Shown here: positions 1 through 5,177 of the stretch, in pieces
How positions within the stretch are numbered: position 1 is the first letter of the stretch
Layout of the letters: every line of letters begins with the position of its first letter
NCBI GenBank assembly: GCA_022866195.1
Contig: JALHUF010000257.1
Location: 1 to 5,177 of the forward strand
Source of the DNA: Terriglobia bacterium
GTDB lineage: Bacteria > Acidobacteriota > Terriglobia > UBA7540
Direction of reading: 5' to 3'
Length of the DNA stretch: 5,177 bases
Translations under genes and position numbers: made by a program
The notes under the pieces: generated by a model
The model's database searches: none
Seen by the model: only the letters and a program-made list of their open reading frames with translations
What the model was told of the DNA's origin: nothing

Positions 1-606
1 AAGGCCCACAACAACCTCGGGATCCATCTGTTGCAGCAAGGCGGGCTCGACGAGGCCATCACCCATTTCCAGAAAGCCGTGGAGCTGAGCCCCGAATACG
101 GTAACGCCCAAAGCAACCTGGGAATTGCTCTGTTGCAGAAAGGGAGATTCGACGCCGCGGTCGCGCATCTCCAGAAGGCGCTGGAGATCAACCCCACACA
201 GGCGCAGAACCACCTCAACCTGGGTAATGCGTTTTACGTGCAGGGGAGAATCTCTGAGGCTTTGGCGAGCTGGCGCGCAGGGCTCCGCGTGGAGCCGAAC
301 CATCAGGCGCTGCTGAGCCAAACGGCGTGGGTGCTGGCGACGTGCCCCAGGGCGTCGGTGCGAAACGGTACGGAGGCCGTCGAACTCGCGCAGCGCGCGG
401 TCCAAGCATCGGGCGGAAAAGACCCGGCAGTCCTCGACACGCTGGCCGCCGCCTACGCGGAGGCGGGCCGGTTTGCGGAAGCCGTCGAAACCATACACCA
501 AGCTCTGGCCCTCGCCACGCAGCAGAACGCGCAACCCCTGATAGAAGGCCTAAAGGCCAGGATGGCGCTCTACGAAGCCAAGACTCCCTTCCGCGAAACG
601 CCCTAA
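1..606 (+). CDS. TPR-repeat protein, C-terminal part (5' end outside window)
   Basis: The frame is open from the first base, so this is the last 201 residues of a longer protein. The TTG at 31 is an internal codon, not a start. Three consecutive 34-residue tetratricopeptide repeats are visible at residues about 1-32, 33-66 and 67-100, each with the N-L-G ... G-x-x-x-E/A-A ... A-L/V-x-x-x-P pattern. A different tail follows: an LATCP motif (112-116), an RNG-x-x-AVELA stretch (121-130), and a degenerate TPR pair at about 142-175 containing LDTLAAAYAEAGRF. This tail recurs in TPR proteins of Acidobacteriota and Planctomycetota, sometimes behind multi-pass membrane domains; that is family knowledge, not visible here. 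TPRs form helical scaffolds for protein-protein contacts, so no enzymatic role can be assigned. The gene is convergent with the minus-strand group and ends in TAA. Confidence 0.93.
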   Translation, partial: KAHNNLGIHLLQQGGLDEAITHFQKAVELSPEYGNAQSNLGIALLQKGRFDAAVAHLQKALEINPTQAQNHLNLGNAFYVQGRISEALASWRAGLRVEPNHQALLSQTAWVLATCPRASVRNGTEAVELAQRAVQASGGKDPAVLDTLAAAYAEAGRFAEAVETIHQALALATQQNAQPLIEGLKARMALYEAKTPFRETP

Positions 607-802
607 CCCTTTCTTCCCTCCCGGCCCTCTTCTGTAGCCTAGACGTGTTGCTGAAGCCTGCGGCTCTTCTCCCTTCTTGAAGATACACAGCCACTGTCGC
701 CCCGTTCGGGACGAAAGGGAAGGCTTGATTTGCTCCCGCGAACCCACGGGTGAGGAGGCTGGGTGATAATCCTCCCATGCGCCCTGTAGCGCCGCCCCGG
801 CT
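607..802. other. Convergent intergenic region with several inverted repeats, no gene
   Basis: This 196-base stretch lies between the stop of the TPR gene and the stop of dtd. It contains no credible gene. Inverted repeats seen: AGCC/GGCT (655-658 with 662-665), AAGCCT/AGGCTT (654-659 with 721-726), TCCCTT/AAGGGA (670-675 with 715-720), an 18-base near-palindrome (697-714), ACCCACGGGT (742-751) and GGAGG/CCTCC (754-758 with 771-775). None is followed by a T-run on either strand, so no classical intrinsic terminator can be called. Its position between two converging genes still makes transcription termination the simplest role. Confidence 0.55.
697..714. repeat. 18-base near-perfect inverted repeat (hairpin)
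   Basis: The sequence TCGCCCCGTTCGGGACGA pairs with itself over 8 positions with one C/A mismatch and a 2-base TT centre. Its 3' arm is directly continued by AAGGGA and AGGCTT (715-726), which pair back to 670-675 and 654-659. This suggests a multi-stem fold rather than a lone hairpin. No U-tract follows on either strand. Confidence 0.5.
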
Positions 803-1252
803 TCAGAAGATCCTCTCCGAATCCAGCAGCAGGGTGACCGGGCCGTCGTTGACCAGCTCGACTTCCATCAGGGCGCGAAACTCGCCCGTCTCGACCTGCA
901 CGCCCAAAGCGCGCAGCGATACGACGAAGGAGTCGTAAAGAGCCTGCGCGGCCTCGGGCGGGGCGGCGCGGTCGTAGCTGGGCCGCCGGCCCTTGCGACA
1001 GTCGCCGTAAAGCGTGAACTGCGAAACGCACAGCGCGGCGCCACCTGTTTCCAGAAGCGAGCGATTCATGCGGCCTTGCTCATCGTCGAAGACGCGCAGG
1101 TGGGCAATCTTCTCCGCCAGCACCTTTCCCGTCTCAGCCGTGTCCTCCCGCGCGATGCCCACCAGCACCAGCAGGCCGCGGCCAATCTCGCCCACCACCC
1201 GGCCCTCCACACGCACTTCGGCTCGACTCACTCGCTGCACGACAGCCCGCAT
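803..1252 (-). CDS. dtd: D-aminoacyl-tRNA deacylase (D-Tyr-tRNA deacylase)
   Basis: This 149-residue cytoplasmic enzyme hydrolyses the ester bond of D-amino acids mischarged on tRNA, and in this family also glycyl-tRNA(Ala), protecting translation. The sequence shows the family start MRAVVQRV, the SQFTLYG active-site motif (residues 77-83, with the key Thr80) and the Gly-cisPro motif NDGPVT (135-140), which gives chiral rejection of L-substrates. Length matches the usual 145-150 residues, so it appears complete. The ATG at 1252 was chosen because the family starts exactly there; an AAGGA ribosome-binding sequence (1264-1268) lies 11 bases upstream. The frame is open further upstream but that part has no family similarity. 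A small variant is FRALM at 125-129, where many members have FGAxM. It follows two exported hydrolases after a 79-base gap that contains hairpins, so co-transcription is possible but functional linkage is unlikely. Confidence 0.97.
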   Translation of the reverse strand: MRAVVQRVSRAEVRVEGRVVGEIGRGLLVLVGIAREDTAETGKVLAEKIAHLRVFDDEQGRMNRSLLETGGAALCVSQFTLYGDCRKGRRPSYDRAAPPEAAQALYDSFVVSLRALGVQVETGEFRALMEVELVNDGPVTLLLDSERIF

Positions 1253-1275
1253 GCTTGACCGCTTCCTTCTCTTGA

Positions 1276-1316
1276 GTTGTCCTCCACTCCTATCGAGTGA
1301 GGAGGGGCAACGCCCC
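1276..1316 (-). promoter_or_regulatory. Two overlapping, mutually exclusive hairpins in the dtd leader
   Basis: Between the hydrolase stop (1332) and the dtd start (1252) two inverted repeats share bases. One is long and interrupted: GTTG/CAAC (1276-1279 with 1308-1311), CCTCC/GGAGG (1281-1285 with 1301-1305) and ACTC/GAGT (1286-1289 with 1295-1298), around a 5-base loop. The other is short and perfect: GGGGC/GCCCC (1304-1308 with 1312-1316), with a 3-base loop. On the transcript (minus strand) the short one forms first and would block the long one. No U-tract follows either, so it is not a classical terminator. It could be an RNA processing or attenuation element, or chance in GC-rich DNA. 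Confidence 0.3.
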
Positions 1317-1331
1317 GCGTCGCTGGTTTTG

Positions 1332-3008
1332 TTATGGCGTTCCCGCTGGCGGGGGTTTCTGCGCGCGTGGCTCCGAGGCGTTGCCGGATTGGTCCACCGC
1401 GACCACCTCGTACTCCCACGGCTTGAGTCGTTCGGGTCCCGTGTCCACGAACTCCGTCGTGATCGTCGAAACGATGCGCACACGGTTGTGGAAGACACGG
1501 TAATAACAGAGATCGGGCTCGCTGTTGGCTTCCCAGACGAGCCGGCGCGCGTCTTCCATCGGAATCACCTTCAGGCCCTGGACCGGGGCCGGAGGCGCAT
1601 CATCATAGCGCGTCGTGTACAAGGCCAGTTGGTCGGGGCCGACCGTGTCCTGCAACTCTCCTTGCCGCATCGCGACCTTGCCGGTGGGTTCCTGCAAATC
1701 GCCGTCTTCGGTCTTGGGCACTTGCGCCGGATCGTAGACGTACTTGCGGAAGTCCGCGGAAACCGGCGCGCCCTCCAGGCGCAACGCGATCTTGACCGGC
1801 CCCGAATTACGATTGATGACCGCGATGCTCCAGGTATCCCGATCCTGATGTCGCAGGGCCGCCACGCGCAGCTTCGGGTCGCGCGCCTCCACGCGAAACA
1901 CCGTTGCCGGCCCACCGCAGAACTTCGTCAGCAGCCCGTAGGAATAGTAGGGCGCGCGGGTCTCGGAGCCGTTGGTGGCCCACTTGAACACACCCCATTG
2001 GTTGATATACGGCTCGCCGGACCACTCGGGATAATCCGTGAACGTCCAGTAGCCCATGGCGTAAACGCCGCCGTTGATGGCGGCCAGCGCTGCCTCCGCC
2101 ACCTGCAGCGCGGCCATCGGCTCGCGGGGCGTGCCGTAATGCAGGCAGGTGTCCCAGCGGTATCCGTACTTCTTGTCGAAATACTGCCGCGACCCGAATT
2201 CGCCCAGGAGGAAGTTCTTGTTCTTCTTCCGCGCCAGGCTGGCGGCCCACGTGCACCTTCCCAGGAACCAGGAATAGAAGTTCATGTCCGCCGGGTCGTC
2301 CGTTTCCACGTAATGGTGGCTGCCATACACGCCGGTGATGTCGTCCATGTTCTCCGCCGCCCACTCCAGCGTGTTCCAGTAACGGACGGGAGACGCGTCG
2401 GTCGCCAGCAGCTGGACATCCAGGTTGCGACGCTGCAGCTCGTCGTGAATCCGCTGCTGATAGTCGCGAAACGTCGGGAGGTCGTTCCTCAAATCCGCCC
2501 ACTCTCGCACGGACAACTCGTTCGTGAAGCAGTAGTACTTCACGTTGGTCGCGCCGTGGCGGATGAGATACTCCAGATCGCTGGCCACGGCCGCGGCGTA
2601 GGCGTCCCGTTGCGGGCCGGCGGGAACATCGCCTGGGCCCATGGTGGTCAGATACACCTCGGTGGACGCATCCTGCTTCATGAAGCTGAGGTAGCGCGCC
2701 AGCGCCTCCAGGGCTTTCGGATCGCTGACGCCGGGTTTTCCCTCGGCCCAGGAATGCGTCACGCGCGCGAACCGGGGCGCCAGCTCCCGCCAGCGCTTTC
2801 CGAGGATCTGCTCAAAGTGCTCACGCGTCGTCGGGTGCCACGAGGTGTGGAAACCCACCCCGCCAAACCGCGCGTGGACCACTTCGCCGGTATGGACGAC
2901 GATCGTGCCGTCGTCTGCCGGCCACGCCTGCACCGGGATTACAACAGCCATCAATAATAAGACAACAAATGAACGCTGAAATACTACGTGTCTAATTTGG
3001 GTCGCCAT
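1332..3008 (-). CDS. Exported clan GH-A glycoside hydrolase (GH39/GH51-like) with C-terminal fibronectin type III domain
   Basis: This 558-residue protein has a Sec signal peptide: Arg6 and Arg12, a hydrophobic core [14 protein letters not shown], and likely cleavage after VQA (residue 28). The TIM-barrel region (about 45-365) shows the clan GH-A layout. There is a CFTNEL strand with the Asn163-Glu164 pair expected at the end of strand 4 (acid/base), a SHHYV stretch (230-234) as on strand 6, LLGEFG with Glu270 as the likely strand-7 nucleophile, and a GYWTFTDY strand-8 motif with Trp321. A beta-sandwich follows (about 366-468), as in GH39, GH30 and GH51 enzymes. The tail (about 472-548) reads as a fibronectin type III domain (PVQGLKV ... 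YYRVFHN ... [14 protein letters not shown]). The enzyme probably cleaves a glycosidic bond with retention; the substrate is unknown. It lies 127 bases downstream of the apiosidase-like gene on the same strand, suggesting joint action. I cannot place it in one CAZy family; GH39-like is the nearest guess. Confidence 0.82.
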   Translation of the reverse strand: MATQIRHVVFQRSFVVLLLMAVVIPVQAWPADDGTIVVHTGEVVHARFGGVGFHTSWHPTTREHFEQILGKRWRELAPRFARVTHSWAEGKPGVSDPKALEALARYLSFMKQDASTEVYLTTMGPGDVPAGPQRDAYAAAVASDLEYLIRHGATNVKYYCFTNELSVREWADLRNDLPTFRDYQQRIHDELQRRNLDVQLLATDASPVRYWNTLEWAAENMDDITGVYGSHHYVETDDPADMNFYSWFLGRCTWAASLARKKNKNFLLGEFGSRQYFDKKYGYRWDTCLHYGTPREPMAALQVAEAALAAINGGVYAMGYWTFTDYPEWSGEPYINQWGVFKWATNGSETRAPYYSYGLLTKFCGGPATVFRVEARDPKLRVAALRHQDRDTWSIAVINRNSGPVKIALRLEGAPVSADFRKYVYDPAQVPKTEDGDLQEPTGKVAMRQGELQDTVGPDQLALYTTRYDDAPPAPVQGLKVIPMEDARRLVWEANSEPDLCYYRVFHNRVRIVSTITTEFVDTGPERLKPWEYEVVAVDQSGNASEPRAQKPPPAGTP

Positions 3009-3012
3009 ATGA

Positions 3013-3021
3013 GCCCCCTCT
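3013..3021 (-). promoter_or_regulatory. Strong ribosome-binding site that fixes the GH-A hydrolase start
   Basis: Read on the minus strand this is AGAGGGGGC, 5-8 bases before the ATG at 3008. The frame is open 40 codons further upstream to an ATG at 3128. That start would bury the signal peptide behind a charged, GC-biased extension. The Shine-Dalgarno match and the signal peptide together support 3008. Confidence 0.75.
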
Positions 3022-3135
3022 GAGGATATGACTGAAGAGACTCCCCGCTCGCCGTCTACAGGGGACAGCCCGATAGCTTCACGCCGCGCTCCGCTCACCT
3101 TCTGACCTCTCTCCCATTTCCGAGGCAAGGCGTCC

Positions 3136-4806
3136 CTATCGCCTTGCGCCTGTAGGCGCCGGCTTGGGACCGATCCAGAGCACCCAGTCCTCTGCGTCCG
3201 GGGCCGTGAACCGAGTCGGGTTCTGCGTCACCGCGACGGAGCTGTGCCAGGTACCCGCTCGCGGATTGAACCAGCGTGCCAGCCCACCGTTCGCGAGTTG
3301 CTCTGTGCGCAACGCGATGGAGCCGCCCGCCGGCAGATAAGCCAGGGCCCAGGCACCGTCTTCCGCCTTGGCCACCGCCACAAACCGGCTCGGGTCGTTG
3401 GCTCCCGGCTGCTCCATCAGCAGCTCCGGCGCGGGGCGCAGCCGCCACCACGCGAGGGAGGTGAACAGGGTTTTCAGATGCTTCATGCTGGTGCTGCCGG
3501 GCAGGCGAATCGCTTCCTGCCAGGGTGGCGAGACGCCGGTCCCCGGATGGTTCATGGGCTCGTTGGATTTCAGCTCCCAGCTCCAAATCCCGTGCCCGCC
3601 GTAGCTGACTCCGGCCGGCGGCGACACCAGCAAGCTGCAGTAAGCGGCGCGCCGCACCGCGTGAGCATCAAAAGGCTTCCTATGCGTGTAGCCCTTGTGG
3701 CCCTCGTAGTTCGGTTCCAGGTTGATGATGGGGTGATGCGGTTCAGTTTTCCAGTCCTGGCTGGGCGGACCTTCCACCAGCCAGCGCATAGCCTCATCGC
3801 TATCGCCGTGGCCGCTCTGGTAGCCGTTGAAGCTGAACCAGGGCTCGTGACGAAACTCGTCGGCCACCCACTCCTGGCCCGCCGGATGCATCGTCGCCAG
3901 GCGGCTGGGCTGCGCTCCGAAAACCGCCCGGCCAATCTTTTTCCAGCGCTCGGCGCGCTCGCCGCGATAGTCGCTGTCGCCGGCGAGAATCCAGATCACC
4001 TGGTGCGCACCATAACGCGCCACCAGGTAGCGCGCGAGGAGGACGATCTGATCGTCCGGGAGAGAGGTGCCCGGGTTCAAATCGAGCGTGCGCTTGTTCC
4101 AGTGGGCCGCCCAGATCAGAACCGGCGCGGCTACCAGGCCGTGAGCGTTCAAGGCGTCGATGCGCTCGTCCATCCACTGGTAGAAAACCGGATCAATCCA
4201 AATTCTCTCCCGGCCTAGGTAGGCGAGCCGCAGGTCGGCATTCCCCGCGGCCGCCAGCCACTGCGTGGTTACGAACTGGACCGCGGTGAATCCCTTGCTG
4301 GCACGGTCGCTCAGGTAACTCGCCCAACTCCGCGCGTCGGACTTCAGCGCGCCGTTCCAGGCGGTGTCCGACAGCCAGAAGAACGGCGTGCCGTCGGCAT
4401 GAACGAGGTAGCGCCGATTATCCGAAACGCGCAGCGCGCCGTGCCGATAGAGGAGATTAGTCCCCGGGTAAGGCACGCAGATGAATTCGCCTGCCTGATT
4501 GTTCAATCCCGTATCCGCCGCGCGTGAGCAACGCGTACGGTAGGTCCACTTTCCCGTCTCAGCGGGGGAGAAACGCACCTTCCAGACCTTCCCGCCATCC
4601 CAGAAGGCGAGAACGGTTTGGCTCTTACCGCGGGCGGAGGTGAATTCCACTTCCACCTGTACGTCCTGCACAGGATTGTCGTATTCCGCAGCGCTGGTGA
4701 ACTGCGCTGCGAAGCGTGTCCATTGGGGGATGTCGGACCTCGCCGCTGCCTGCAGACACCACAGCAGCAACACGCCAACCACCAAGGCATGACCTCTGAG
4801 CCACAT
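3136..4806 (-). CDS. Exported apiosidase-like glycoside hydrolase (DUF5060 - DUF4038/GH140-like - C-terminal beta domain)
   Basis: This 556-residue protein has a signal peptide (Arg4, core ALVVGVLLLWCLQA, cleavage near residue 21-23). The Cys17 is not a lipobox because Trp precedes it. Residues about 28-92 match DUF5060, a beta domain with the FWDGGKVWKVRFSPAETGKW signature. Residues about 122-430 form the apiosidase-like (DUF4038) barrel, with ADGTPFFWLSDTAW (137-150), KGFTAVQ (171-177), WILAGD (272-277), FNGYQSGH (326-333) and INLEPNYEG (361-369). By analogy with GH140 apiosidases, where an Asp and a Glu are catalytic, Asp277 is the likely acid/base and Glu364 the likely nucleophile. Residues about 437-545 match the putative collagen-binding/C-terminal beta domain usual in these proteins. 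Characterised GH140 enzymes release D-apiose from rhamnogalacturonan II, but the wider family is functionally diverse, so the substrate is inference. A GGAG sequence (4817-4820) sits 10 bases before the start. It is first in the minus-strand group. Confidence 0.88.
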   Translation of the reverse strand: MWLRGHALVVGVLLLWCLQAAARSDIPQWTRFAAQFTSAAEYDNPVQDVQVEVEFTSARGKSQTVLAFWDGGKVWKVRFSPAETGKWTYRTRCSRAADTGLNNQAGEFICVPYPGTNLLYRHGALRVSDNRRYLVHADGTPFFWLSDTAWNGALKSDARSWASYLSDRASKGFTAVQFVTTQWLAAAGNADLRLAYLGRERIWIDPVFYQWMDERIDALNAHGLVAAPVLIWAAHWNKRTLDLNPGTSLPDDQIVLLARYLVARYGAHQVIWILAGDSDYRGERAERWKKIGRAVFGAQPSRLATMHPAGQEWVADEFRHEPWFSFNGYQSGHGDSDEAMRWLVEGPPSQDWKTEPHHPIINLEPNYEGHKGYTHRKPFDAHAVRRAAYCSLLVSPPAGVSYGGHGIWSWELKSNEPMNHPGTGVSPPWQEAIRLPGSTSMKHLKTLFTSLAWWRLRPAPELLMEQPGANDPSRFVAVAKAEDGAWALAYLPAGGSIALRTEQLANGGLARWFNPRAGTWHSSVAVTQNPTRFTAPDAEDWVLWIGPKPAPTGARR

Positions 4807-4845
4807 TTCCGTTGGTCTCCAGTCAACCCAAAGGCTGTGCAGGGT

Positions 4846-4874
4846 CTTGTATCAGTTGTAGTCCTCCAGGGCAA
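4846..4874 (-). promoter_or_regulatory. Candidate sigma-70-type promoter for the hydrolase genes
   Basis: On the minus strand a TTGCCC hexamer (4869-4874) and a TACAAG hexamer (4846-4851) are 17 bases apart. Each matches 4 of 6 consensus positions. This would start transcription near 4839, giving a leader of about 33 bases that includes the GGAG ribosome-binding sequence. A match this weak is expected by chance fairly often, so this is only the best candidate in the region. Confidence 0.25.
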
Positions 4875-4894
4875 GCCTCCTTTATCTTAAGCCT

Positions 4895-4925
4895 CGCCCG
4901 GGGTCACATTTTTACCCCAGGGGCG
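4895..4925. repeat. Interrupted 10-bp inverted repeat upstream of the hydrolase genes
   Basis: The arms CGCCC/GGGCG-type (4895-4899 with 4921-4925) and GGGGT/ACCCC (4900-4904 with 4914-4918) are continuous except for a 2-base bulge (4919-4920). They enclose a 9-base A/T-rich centre. It lies about 20 bases upstream of the candidate -35, where a regulator could bind. It could also be a hairpin, but no T-run follows on either strand. Confidence 0.45.
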
Positions 4926-5004
4926 CACAACGCTTGTTCGCTCACGAGCTGCAAAGCGGATTGGCGGCGCAATATCAGTCGTGAAATCAAGCAGATAAAA
5001 AACT

Positions 5005-5049
5005 GTCTCACCCGTCTCACCCGTCTCACCAGTCGCCACCGTCTCATTT
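5005..5049. repeat. Five tandem 9-base repeats, consensus GTCTCACCC
   Basis: The units are GTCTCACCC (5005-5013), GTCTCACCC (5014-5022), GTCTCACCA (5023-5031), GTCGCCACC (5032-5040) and GTCTCATTT (5041-5049). The first three are nearly identical, the fourth is diverged, and the fifth keeps the GTCTCA core. They sit about 200 bases upstream of the apiosidase-like start, beside an A/T-rich patch. Repeated short cores like this are typical of clustered protein-binding sites or of replication slippage; sequence alone cannot separate these. Confidence 0.8.
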
Positions 5050-5064
5050 TGACCTGCTAGGCTA

Positions 5065-5076
5065 GAACCATGGTTC
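5065..5076. repeat. Perfect 12-base palindrome GAACCATGGTTC
   Basis: This is a perfect self-complementary sequence without a spacer, directly after a GCTAG-GCTAG duplication (5056-5065). Its symmetry suits binding by a dimeric regulator. It lies 15 bases beyond the 9-base tandem array, so the two could belong to one control region. It also contains the ATG of the doubtful plus-strand frame. Confidence 0.5.
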
Positions 5077-5143
5077 GAGAGCGATCCAGGGACACAGGGG
5101 GTAGCGTGTGTGGCGCGCCGGCCCCCGGGGCAAGGGTGACGGA

Positions 5144-5158
5144 GGCGGCGGAGCCGCC
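5144..5158. repeat. GC-rich hairpin GGCGGC/GCCGCC at the window edge
   Basis: Six perfect base pairs (5144-5149 with 5153-5158) enclose a GGA loop. It is followed by CCCCGCTTCCTTCC rather than a T-run, so it is not a good intrinsic terminator. Such sequences are common in GC-rich genomes and are often dispersed repeats. Confidence 0.4.
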
Positions 5159-5177
5159 CCCGCTTCCTTCCTGCCCG

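Larger units (their letters stand above)
4807..5177. other. 371-base upstream region with repeats and palindromes, no convincing gene
   Basis: This region lies upstream of the apiosidase-like gene and runs to the window edge. It holds the promoter candidate, the inverted repeat at 4895-4925, an A/T-rich patch (4994-5003), the 9-base tandem array (5005-5049), a 12-base palindrome (5065-5076), GGCGCGCC (5112-5119), CCCCGGGG (5123-5130) and a GGCGGC/GCCGCC hairpin (5144-5158). A minus-strand frame is open from the window edge to a TAA at 4887-4889, and a plus-strand frame is open from an ATG at 5070 to the edge. Both translate to low-complexity Arg/Gly/Pro-rich sequence without recognisable domains, and the plus ATG lacks a ribosome-binding site, so I call neither a gene. 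Confidence 0.5.

Noticed and set aside
215..778. 187-codon minus-strand frame opposite the TPR gene
   Set aside because: The plus strand shows clear TPR periodicity; the minus translation is Arg/Pro-rich without motifs.
1253..1498. 82-codon N-terminal extension of dtd
   Set aside because: The added part overlaps the 3' end of the hydrolase gene in another frame and has no similarity to the Dtd family, which begins MRAVVQRV.
1014..2957. 647-codon plus-strand open frame
   Set aside because: It is antisense to the GH-A hydrolase and dtd, both of which have clear family motifs. The translation is Arg/Val/Leu-rich without domains, as expected from the complement of GC-rich coding DNA.
3009..3128. 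40-codon N-terminal extension of the GH-A hydrolase (ATG at 3128)
   Set aside because: It would place charged residues before the signal peptide and ignores the strong AGAGGGGGC ribosome-binding site just before 3008.
3244..4218. 324-codon plus-strand open frame
   Set aside because: It lies wholly opposite the apiosidase-like gene, whose motifs are intact along its length. No ribosome-binding site or domain is seen.
4738..4806. Lipoprotein signal in the apiosidase-like protein
   Set aside because: Cys17 is preceded by Trp and Leu, not the small residue required before a lipobox cysteine. A Sec signal peptidase I substrate is more likely.
5005..5049. CRISPR array
   Set aside because: Units are 9 bases and directly abutting, with no unique spacers, so this is a simple tandem repeat.
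4926..5060. Sigma-54 (-24/-12) promoter
   Set aside because: No GG-N10-GC pair in a reasonable TGGCAC/TTGCA context was found by eye on the minus strand.
5070..5177. Start of a divergent plus-strand gene at the ATG at 5070
   Set aside because: No ribosome-binding site precedes it, the ATG lies inside a palindrome, and the 36 codons to the edge are low complexity. It cannot be excluded without sequence beyond 5177.

Overview
The window is about 60% GC and looks like chromosomal DNA from a GC-rich, free-living, polysaccharide-degrading bacterium. The gene styles fit Acidobacteriota best: a TPR protein with a Leu-Ala-Thr-Cys-Pro tail, a Pfam-style apiosidase-like protein, and roomy intergenic stretches. 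This assignment is inference from style; no marker gene is present. Planctomycetota or Verrucomicrobiota are possible alternatives.

Layout: positions 1-606 (+) hold the 3' end of a tetratricopeptide-repeat (TPR) protein that starts outside the window. Positions 607-802 separate this gene from a convergent group and contain several inverted repeats but no gene. Three genes then lie on the minus strand. In order of transcription they are an exported apiosidase-like glycoside hydrolase (4806->3136; DUF5060, apiosidase-like barrel, C-terminal beta domain), an exported clan GH-A hydrolase with a fibronectin type III tail (3008->1332), and dtd, the D-aminoacyl-tRNA deacylase (1252->803). Gaps are 127 and 79 bases. 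Positions 4807-5177 are probably non-coding. They carry a weak sigma-70-like promoter candidate, a large interrupted inverted repeat, five 9-base tandem repeats, a 12-base perfect palindrome and GC-rich hairpin sequence.

How the genes may work together: the two hydrolases are adjacent, have the same orientation and both have signal peptides, so they probably act outside the cytoplasm on the same complex carbohydrate. Plant pectin side chains or another decorated glycan are possible, but the substrate cannot be read from sequence. dtd is a cytoplasmic translation-quality gene whose place downstream is probably incidental. Its leader holds two mutually exclusive hairpins that could uncouple it from the hydrolases. 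I see no complete transposon, CRISPR array, tRNA or rRNA. The best candidates for something undescribed are the second hydrolase, which I cannot place in a CAZy family, and the repeat-rich upstream region.
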